From: Rhodococcus xishaensis
GTDB lineage: Bacteria; Actinomycetota; Actinomycetes; Mycobacteriales; Mycobacteriaceae
Assembly (NCBI RefSeq): GCF_004011825.1
Contig: NZ_RKLO01000002.1
Span: 372,001 to 436,000 of the forward strand
Length of the DNA: 64,000 bases
Reading direction: 5' to 3'
The notes under the pieces were generated by a model. It searched no databases. It was not told the origin of the DNA and saw nothing but the letters and a program-made list of their open reading frames with translations. Positions within the stretch are counted from its first letter, which is position 1. Every line of letters starts with the position of its first letter. Below, piece after piece: positions 58,312-64,000 of the stretch. The translations under genes were made by a program, and so were the position numbers.

Positions 58312-58806
58312 ATGTCCCCCCGGGTCGACCGGGAGCTGACTTACCCGGAGGTCGGTGCCACCGCTGGTGAGCTACCGTCCGGGTACCGACACGTTCGGAG
58401 ATCGATCCATCTCGGACGCGGTGAGGACACGTTCCTCGCCGCGTCCGAGGCGTTACTGGGCTGGAACATGCATCGCCGGGCCGGGCTGCGCGTCCACGCG
58501 GACACCCCGACCGTCGAGCCCGGAACCGACGTGGTTCTGCGTTGGTTCGGATTCACTATCCCGTGCCGTGTCGTCTACGTGGTCGACCAACCCAACCGCC
58601 GCGGATTCGCGTACGGAACCCTGTCCGGGCATCCGGAATCCGGGGAGGAGCGATTCTGCGTCGAGCGCGATGCCGACGGGACCGTGCAGGCGACCATCAC
58701 GGCGTTTTCGCGTCCCGGACGGTGGTTCACCCGGCTCGGAGATCCGATTGCCCGCGCCGTCCAGCGGCACATGACCAGGCGCTATCTCCGGGCCTTCTCC
58801 GGCTGA
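58312..58806 (+). CDS. DUF1990 family protein
   Basis: 164 aa. The ATG follows the sufT TGA with no gap, so it is probably the last gene of the suf transcript. It matches my memory of DUF1990: N-terminal Tyr/Gly-rich GELPSGYRHVRRSIHLG, central FGFTIPCRVVYVVDQPNRRGFAYGTL-type strands, and C-terminal AFSRPGRWFTRLGDPIARAVQ. It may be a lipocalin or START-like ligand-binding fold. Function unknown. Convergent with ku, 4 bp apart. Confidence 0.8.
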   Translation: MSPRVDRELTYPEVGATAGELPSGYRHVRRSIHLGRGEDTFLAASEALLGWNMHRRAGLRVHADTPTVEPGTDVVLRWFGFTIPCRVVYVVDQPNRRGFAYGTLSGHPESGEERFCVERDADGTVQATITAFSRPGRWFTRLGDPIARAVQRHMTRRYLRAFSG

Positions 58807-58810
58807 CGGT

Positions 58811-59638
58811 TCAGGCGCGCTTGCGGCGGGTCTTCTTCGCGGTTGCGGGTTTGGCTTCCTCCCCGGCCGCATCGAGGCTGCGTTGCAGGGCCGCGACAAG
58901 ATCGACAACCTCGGCGTCCGCCCCCGCCTCGGTCTGTTCGGCCGCCGGGATGACCTTCTCGCCGCTCCGGATCGCCTCGTCGATCAGTTGCCGCAGCTGG
59001 GTCTGGTAGTCGTCGGTGTATTCCGTCGGATCGAAGTCGTCGGCCATGCTCTCGACGAGCGTGCCCGCCATCTTCAGCTCCTTCGGCTGCGGATCCTGGG
59101 CGTCGCCCAGTGATGGGAACTCGGCCGCACGGACCTCGTCAGGCCATAGCAGGGTCTGGATCACCAGCACACCATCACGCTCGCGCAGCGCGGCGAGACG
59201 AGTCTTTTGCCGGAGCGTGAAGTGCACGAGTGCGGTGCGTTCCGTCTGGGCAAGTGTCTTCGCCAGCAGCACGTACGCCTTCGGTGACGACGAGTCCGGC
59301 TCGAGGTAGTAGCTCTTCTCGAAGAGGATCGGGTCGATCTGCTCAGTGGGGACGAACTGCAGCACCGGGATCTCGTGCTTCTCGGCCGCCGGCAACTTGT
59401 CGAAGTCCTCGTCGGTCAGGATGACGCGGTCACCCTCCTCGGAGTCGTAGGCCTTGTCGATGTCGGCGAACTGCACCGTCTGCCCGCACTCGCTGCACAC
59501 GCGGTTGTACCTGATCCGTCCGCCATCCTTGGCGTGGACCTGGTGGAAACGGATGTCGTGGTCCTCGGTCGCGGAATACACCTTGACCGGTACGTTGACC
59601 AGCCCGAACGCGATGGAACCCTTCCAGATCGATCGCAT
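58811..59638 (-). CDS. ku: Non-homologous end-joining protein Ku
   Basis: 275 aa, ATG start. The prokaryotic Ku homodimer binds DNA ends and recruits LigD. Core motifs: MRSIWKGSIAFGLVNVPVKVY, the CSECG pair, and KSYYLEPD. A lysine-rich C-terminus (KPATAKKTRRKRA) aids DNA threading. LigD is not in this window. Confidence 0.95.
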   Translation of the reverse strand: MRSIWKGSIAFGLVNVPVKVYSATEDHDIRFHQVHAKDGGRIRYNRVCSECGQTVQFADIDKAYDSEEGDRVILTDEDFDKLPAAEKHEIPVLQFVPTEQIDPILFEKSYYLEPDSSSPKAYVLLAKTLAQTERTALVHFTLRQKTRLAALRERDGVLVIQTLLWPDEVRAAEFPSLGDAQDPQPKELKMAGTLVESMADDFDPTEYTDDYQTQLRQLIDEAIRSGEKVIPAAEQTEAGADAEVVDLVAALQRSLDAAGEEAKPATAKKTRRKRA

Positions 59639-59724
59639 GCCCCACTATCACGCAGATCGATGCCGCGTGTGACCGAGGTCCGAAGATCATCACCATCTCG
59701 ATACATTGGGCTGCCGCAGGTCAG

Positions 59725-60525
59725 CTACCTGAGAGACCAGTTGTGCCCGGTTTCAGAGGGTCGGCGGTCAACCGCCCCATTGTCGGCGAGTGCCTTCCGG
59801 ACGCGTTCTTCCAGCATGTCCGCCAGGACCGCAGTGGTGGCCGAACGGAGCCGCACGAGTTGGTCTGTGTAGTAGAGGTAGCGTCCATCGCCCGCGACGT
59901 CGAACCAGGTCAGGGAGTCGACGATGGGATCGTAGGCGCCTTGCCACGGTCGGTGGAGGCAGACGTAGCCGGCGGCGGTCCGGCGAGCCAGGATCCGTTT
60001 CAACAGGGGTGCACCGGCGATGGTCGCGTTGTGCAGAACGCCGTTGCCGAGAGACTCGGCGTGCGGATCGTTGGCGCGCAGGTCGTCGGGGTGGGCGTCG
60101 ACCGCGGCGGTACGTCCCGCAGGCACCTCCGGAAGTTCGTGGAGGATATCGCGAGCGAACTGCCGGAGGTCGGGTGCACGTGATCCGGGCCGGACCCGAA
60201 TGCGCAGGTCGCCGGTTCCGGTGGTGGAGGGCAGCTGATCGGCGACTACGCTGACTCCACCGCGGACGGCTCCGCGGCGTAGCACGGGATTGGTGTCCGG
60301 GGAGTAGACGCTGACGGATACCGCGGGATGGCGAAGGATCGCGATCGCGTCCCGGAGCTGGTGGTCGGGTTGTTCGGCACGCCACCGTTCCAACCGTTGC
60401 TGTTCGACGTGCAGTTCGCTTTCGAGTCGCGCCGCGGTACGGTGCTCGAACGGGTGCGGCATTCTGTCGAGATCCGTTGCCTCCCACAGGTGCATGAATT
60501 GCGCGGAGGACAGCTGCCAGTTCAT
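59725..60525 (-). CDS. EspG-family chaperone of type VII secretion
   Basis: 266 aa; ATG overlaps the stop of the PPE-like gene (ATGA). EspG proteins bind PPE substrates in the cytosol and deliver them to an ESX translocon. Seen: MNWQLSSAQFMHLWEATDLDRMPHP at the N-terminus and the central beta-sheet-like SVSVYSPD and LRIRVRPGSRAPD stretches; the late segment WFDVAGDGRYLYYTD is typical of the family. Tight coupling to a PPE-like gene supports the chaperone/substrate reading. No ESX core genes are in the window. Confidence 0.8.
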   Translation of the reverse strand: MNWQLSSAQFMHLWEATDLDRMPHPFEHRTAARLESELHVEQQRLERWRAEQPDHQLRDAIAILRHPAVSVSVYSPDTNPVLRRGAVRGGVSVVADQLPSTTGTGDLRIRVRPGSRAPDLRQFARDILHELPEVPAGRTAAVDAHPDDLRANDPHAESLGNGVLHNATIAGAPLLKRILARRTAAGYVCLHRPWQGAYDPIVDSLTWFDVAGDGRYLYYTDQLVRLRSATTAVLADMLEERVRKALADNGAVDRRPSETGHNWSLR

Positions 60526-61784
60526 GCTCCGAGCACCGGGGGAGCCACCGGGTGGAGGTCACCGATCAACTCGTTGCCGTTGTCCATGTTGATGAGGTAG
60601 TCGGGTGTCTTGTGCTCCGTGTCGTCATCTGGCCTGGCGCCGCGTCCACCCATGGGGACTCCCATGCCCATTCCAGAGCCGGGACGGGTCGTGCCCGGTT
60701 TGGCGGCTGCCCCGCCCGGAGCGGCACCTGCCCCGGCTCCTGTGGCTCCTCCGGCGGCAACACCGGGCGCGAGTGCGCTGGAACCGATTGCGGCGCTGGG
60801 GCTGTCGTACCTGCCCGTGCCTGCACTTCCGGCCGTGACACCACCACCGAACCCACTTGCGCCGCCGCTCGAACCACCGGTTCCGGGCGTGCCGCTTTGT
60901 GGCCCAGTGGCGTTCGCGGCGAAGGTTGACAACAGTGAATTGGCCCTGCCCTGCGTGTCGGGTGGAATGCCCGCCCCCGCACCGGTTGCAGCGTCCTCCG
61001 TGGTGGCCGCCTGTGTGGATTCGGCGTCGCCCACTCCGGGGTCGGTCGACTCGTTCGAGTCGGCGGAGCCCGTACCCGAATTCGCAGCGTCACCTTGGGG
61101 TGGGGCAGCGGTCCCGGTCCAGCCGCCGGTTTCGAACCCCTGAGCTCCGGGGATCGTGGGCGGGGGCAGGATCGCCGGGACATTCGTGCCGGCGTCGATG
61201 AAGCTGGGCTTGTAGATGCGCTCGAGGATATCGGCCGCCTCGCGCCGCTGCTCTTCCTGCTGTGCTTTGGCCTCGACAGCACTCCTGGCGCTGGTCAGGA
61301 GTAGCAGGGGCTGCATGTCGGCAAGGAGACTTTGCACCCGTGGTTTCACATCGCTCGCGGCGCTGCTCGCCTGCTGGAGCTTGAGGCTGATCGTTCGGAG
61401 TGACGCATGAGTGTTGTTGACCGGGTCCATCATCCGTTCGATCGCAGCGTTCGCGGCGTCCGCCGCGGCACCCTCCCACTGGGTGCTACCGGTGATGCGC
61501 TCGAGGTTCGTCAAACCCCAGACGATGTTGAATGCGCTTGCCACGGAGAGGTACCTGTGTGCAAGGTCCATGATCATGCCGGCGTCGAGGGCGGAGACCT
61601 TGGCCGCCATCTCCTCACGACTGAGCCCCACGAATACATCCGGGTCCGTTACGTAGGGGGCATCGACTTCCAGATCGACGGTGTCACCGATTTGCTCGAT
61701 GCTGGTGTCGAGACGGTCGCGCTCGATCGCCCCGGCGCCGCCGAGCGGCGCCGCTACGAGGTCGGCTAGATCCTTGTTGGTCAT
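60522..61784 (-). CDS. PPE-like ESX substrate with Gly/Ala-rich C-terminus
   Basis: 420 aa. The N-terminal helical domain (about 1-190) resembles PPE/WXG proteins: FNIVWGLTNLERITGSTQWEGAAADAANAAI contains the WxG turn between helices, followed by a long coiled helix up to about 185. After residue 210 it is low-complexity: Pro/Thr/Glu, then Gly/Ala/Ser repeats, ending DYLINMDNGNELIGDLHPVAPPVLGA. The N-terminus lacks the exact Pro-Pro-Glu. It overlaps an EspG gene and is likely its client. No PE partner gene is adjacent. Confidence 0.72.
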   Translation of the reverse strand: MTNKDLADLVAAPLGGAGAIERDRLDTSIEQIGDTVDLEVDAPYVTDPDVFVGLSREEMAAKVSALDAGMIMDLAHRYLSVASAFNIVWGLTNLERITGSTQWEGAAADAANAAIERMMDPVNNTHASLRTISLKLQQASSAASDVKPRVQSLLADMQPLLLLTSARSAVEAKAQQEEQRREAADILERIYKPSFIDAGTNVPAILPPPTIPGAQGFETGGWTGTAAPPQGDAANSGTGSADSNESTDPGVGDAESTQAATTEDAATGAGAGIPPDTQGRANSLLSTFAANATGPQSGTPGTGGSSGGASGFGGGVTAGSAGTGRYDSPSAAIGSSALAPGVAAGGATGAGAGAAPGGAAAKPGTTRPGSGMGMGVPMGGRGARPDDDTEHKTPDYLINMDNGNELIGDLHPVAPPVLGA

Positions 61785-61855
61785 GCTCAGTCCCCCAGGT
61801 AGATGGCGTGCAACGATCTCGGGGCGCCCGGATCCCGGCGCGCCGCTCTTGCTCC

Positions 61856-62458
61856 CTACGCCCCCTCAGGTAGATAGCGGGCGATGATGCTTGCGGTCTC
61901 CTCGATCCCGATGCACCGCTCTTCCTCGGTGTTCTGGTCCGATCGCGTGCGGAAGAAGACGCGGGAAACACCCAGGATGCCGTAGCTGGTCTCGATACTC
62001 ACCGCGCAGCTGAGCGAGTTTGGTACCTCGAGCAGGGCCCGGCGCCCGTCGAGCATGATCGGCGTTGCGTAGTCCTTTGACTTTTCCTGCTGTTCGGCGA
62101 AGGTGATGTTTCCCGAGAGCAGACTCAGCGCGTACTGCCTTTGTGGAGTTCTGAACCCGCAGATCAGGAAGGTGTGATAGTCGGCGGCGACGACGTCTTC
62201 GTCCTTGGACTTCGGGTCGTAGCCCGCCTCCACGAGCGCGTCATCGGGGATGTCGAGGCACGGATCGAACGTCACCAGCGGTCGATCCGACTGATCAACA
62301 TGACGCGGCACCCGGACGGTCGGGGTCGGCGACACTGTGTCCGACTCTGCCGCATCCGATATCGCCACCGCCTCCGGAGTCTCCGTGCCCGCGCCGCAGG
62401 CCGCCAGGATCGAGGTCGTCACAAGCAGTGCTGCAACGGCTGTGCGGTGCAGCATCAC
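61856..62458 (-). CDS. DUF3558-family lipoprotein, copy A
   Basis: 200 aa. Lipoprotein signal with lipobox LAAC at about residues 18-21, a Thr/Pro linker, then the DUF3558 domain with FDPCLDIPDDALVEAGYDP and cysteines in ICGF, SCAV and RCIGIE. Surface lipoprotein of unknown function, common in mycolic-acid actinobacteria. Close paralogue of the next gene, 16 bp upstream of it in transcription order. Confidence 0.85.
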   Translation of the reverse strand: MMLHRTAVAALLVTTSILAACGAGTETPEAVAISDAAESDTVSPTPTVRVPRHVDQSDRPLVTFDPCLDIPDDALVEAGYDPKSKDEDVVAADYHTFLICGFRTPQRQYALSLLSGNITFAEQQEKSKDYATPIMLDGRRALLEVPNSLSCAVSIETSYGILGVSRVFFRTRSDQNTEEERCIGIEETASIIARYLPEGA

Positions 62459-62474
62459 TGGCCAGCTTCCATGT

Positions 62475-63062
62475 CTACTGGCCCTCGGGCAGGTAGCGGG
62501 CGATGATGCGAGCGGTGTCCTCGATCCCGACGCACTGCTCTTCTTCCACGTTCTGGTCCGACCGAGAGGGGAAGAAGCTCCGCGAGACGATCAGGATGCC
62601 GTAGCCCGTTTCCATGCTCACCGCGCAATGACCCTCGGTTGGTATCTCGAGCAGTGCGCGGCGCCCGTCGAACTCGATCGGCGTGGAGTAGTCCTTCGCC
62701 TTCTCCTGTTCTTCGGCGAAGGTGATGTTCGAGGAGTACACACCCAGCCCGTACTGGCGTTGCGGGGTGTCGAAATCGCACATCAGGAATGTGTGGTAGT
62801 CGGCGGCGACCAGATCCTCGTCCTTGGACTGCGGGTCGTAGCCGGCCTCCACGAGTGCCTCATCGGGGATGTCGAGACAGGGATCGAACACCACCAGCGG
62901 CCGATCCGACTGATCCACATGGCGCGGCACCCGGGTGGTCGGGGACGGTGACACTGTGTCCGATGCCGGCGCCGCCTCAGGTGCGGCGACGGGAGACCCG
63001 CAGGCGGTAAGGATCGATGCGAGCACCAGGAGAGTGCCGACCGACGCGCGATGCAGCTTCAC
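62475..63062 (-). CDS. DUF3558-family lipoprotein, copy B
   Basis: 195 aa. Lipobox LTAC around residues 18-21 and the DUF3558 domain FDPCLDIPDEALVEAGYDP. It aligns with copy A along its whole length, so the pair arose by tandem duplication. Its ATG overlaps the stop of the small upstream gene (ATGA), so the ESX-like protein and both lipoproteins probably form one transcript leading to the PPE/EspG pair. Confidence 0.85.
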   Translation of the reverse strand: MKLHRASVGTLLVLASILTACGSPVAAPEAAPASDTVSPSPTTRVPRHVDQSDRPLVVFDPCLDIPDEALVEAGYDPQSKDEDLVAADYHTFLMCDFDTPQRQYGLGVYSSNITFAEEQEKAKDYSTPIEFDGRRALLEIPTEGHCAVSMETGYGILIVSRSFFPSRSDQNVEEEQCVGIEDTARIIARYLPEGQ

Positions 63063-63376
63063 TGATCCGCCCCCGAAACGAGACTGCCGAGTGCTTGGGC
63101 GACCTGACCATCGGTGTCGGCGAACGCCTCACCACCGGCCGCGAACGCCTCCCGCATGGCCAATATGACGGCTCGGTAGTCCTGGAGCCGCTGATCGACG
63201 GTCACCGCCTTGCCGGAGTACCCGGCGGCGAGTTGGTGCCCGATCTGGAACTCGCCGAAACCGCCGACGTGGTGAAGGCCCCTCGCTTCGTTGATTGCGT
63301 CGTCGAGCGAGTCGAGCACCTGGTCGCAGATGCGCACGCACTGCTCGATTGCTTCCGGTTCGAGGTGCAGCCCCAT
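63059..63376 (-). CDS. Small helical ESX-like protein
   Basis: 105 aa from ATG 63376, which has GGGGGG close upstream; ATG 63391 is an alternative with five more residues. Mostly alpha-helical, with a first helix LEPEAIEQCVRICDQVLDSLDDAINEA, a glycine turn (GGFGEFQIG) and a second helix with DYRAVILAMREAF. Length and two-helix form recall WXG100/ESX-like proteins, but no WxG is present. Coupled to a lipoprotein gene and near PPE/EspG genes, so a secretion partner role is plausible but unproven. Confidence 0.65.
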   Translation of the reverse strand: MGLHLEPEAIEQCVRICDQVLDSLDDAINEARGLHHVGGFGEFQIGHQLAAGYSGKAVTVDQRLQDYRAVILAMREAFAAGGEAFADTDGQVAQALGSLVSGADQ

Positions 63377-63586
63377 CAATCCCCCCGTCATGAGCGTGGC
63401 TCCCTCGGCCGCCCACGGGAATAATACGTGGGCCTTGCATCCGCCTGAGCTGCGGGCTGAGTTTGCCCTAGCCCGAACGCGTCCTATTCCTCAACCGCGC
63501 TGACCGTTGGCGTTACCCCCATGCCCTCCGGATGCTCAACGACTGTGTAGCAGGCGATCTCGCGAGATGGAAGGTGCTGAGCATCC

Positions 63587-64000
63587 CTATCCAGCTGATC
63601 CTGGGTCTCGACCGGGCGATACCCGTCGGACACCGACGCGTACCAACGTTCGGCGGATGGGCGGGTCCGCGGTACGGAACAACTCCCACATCGTGCGCAT
63701 CGTCCCGGCCGCGTCGGCGCGACGCGACAGATACGCGCGCTGGCGTTCCACGGGCAAGGAGAAGAAGGCGTCGAAGAACTCGGCGGTGTGGGGGGGATCG
63801 AGATGGAGAAGTGCGGACAGCCCGACCTCTCGCAACGACTGGACGAGGCGAGCTTTCCGCGGCCACAACGCCTTTGCGGGATCCTGGCCGGAGGTGAGGG
63901 CACGGACGACGTCGTCGGCCGCTCCCAGGGAGGCCGCGACGCTGTACCCGGTGGCCGGGTGGATCAGGCCCGCCCGGGCCCCGAACGTGAACCCGTCGGA
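63587..64000 (-). CDS. Lycopene cyclase (C-terminal part)
   Basis: The frame enters from the right edge and stops at 63587; 137 residues are visible. FGARAGLIHPATGYSVAASL is the C-terminal FAD/substrate motif of CrtY/CrtL-type lycopene cyclases, followed by DPAKALWPRKARLVQSLREVG, LHLDPPHTAEFFDAFFSLP and a C-terminus ending GSAG. It cyclises the ends of lycopene in carotenoid synthesis, which suits a pigmented Rhodococcus. The N-terminal Rossmann domain is outside the window. Confidence 0.85.
   Translation of the reverse strand, partial: SDGFTFGARAGLIHPATGYSVAASLGAADDVVRALTSGQDPAKALWPRKARLVQSLREVGLSALLHLDPPHTAEFFDAFFSLPVERQRAYLSRRADAAGTMRTMWELFRTADPPIRRTLVRVGVRRVSPGRDPGSAG

Noticed and set aside
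63484-63903. 139-aa minus-strand frame at the right end
   Set aside because: Overlaps the lycopene cyclase C-terminus in another frame and is Arg/Pro/Ser-rich without recognisable motifs.

Overview
The window comes from a high-GC actinomycete of the family Nocardiaceae, most likely Rhodococcus. The grounds are gene content and order: a yvcK-whiA-gap-pgk-tpiA-secG-ppc block, then pgl-opcA-zwf-tal-tkt, then a ctaB/qor/ctaA/ABC/mptB/sufRBDCSUT block ordered as I remember it in Mycobacterium tuberculosis (about Rv1451-Rv1466). A PPE/EspG pair and MptB point to a mycolic-acid organism. GTG starts, 1-4 base overlaps between genes and transcripts that look leaderless are common. No sequence search was possible, so all family names come from reading motifs and from memory.

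Layout. 1-11.4 kb is housekeeping: the yvcK tail, whiA, an amidohydrolase, a small secreted protein, the glycolytic operon gap-pgk-tpiA (ending in a 24-bp minisatellite and a hairpin), secG, ppc and a secreted LIP-family lipase. 11.6-22.6 kb is one tightly packed operon of eight genes: two OleA-type thiolase-fold proteins, an OleC-type beta-lactone synthetase, a 93-aa orphan, an OleD-type reductase, a condensation-like/adenylation/thiolation NRPS, a formyltransferase and an MMPL transporter. This is the gene set of lipstatin biosynthesis (lstA-lstF) with an exporter, and predicts an N-formyl-aminoacyl-esterified beta-lactone.

23.1-36.4 kb is a tandem array of ten paralogous secreted seven-bladed YVTN/YncE-type beta-propeller genes on the plus strand. 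Most carry their own conserved leader with a candidate -10 element, and most are followed by a GC-rich hairpin, so the repeating unit is leader-gene-hairpin. Signal peptides and C-terminal C-x4-C plus Gly/Ser tails are nearly constant, while the blades vary and are locally homogenised, as in a family shaped by recombination.

36.4-43 kb is the minus-strand pentose-phosphate operon tkt-tal-zwf-opcA-pgl. 43-58.8 kb holds haem A/O synthesis (ctaB, ctaA), a quinone reductase, a secreted Gly/Ser-rich protein, an ABC exporter, mptB and the SUF iron-sulfur operon with a candidate SufR operator on the sufR start. 58.8-64 kb holds ku, an EspG/PPE type VII secretion pair, two tandem DUF3558 lipoproteins, a small ESX-like helical protein and the C-terminal part of a lycopene cyclase cut by the window edge.

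The two parts most worth following up are the lipstatin-like beta-lactone operon and the ten-gene propeller array directly downstream of it.
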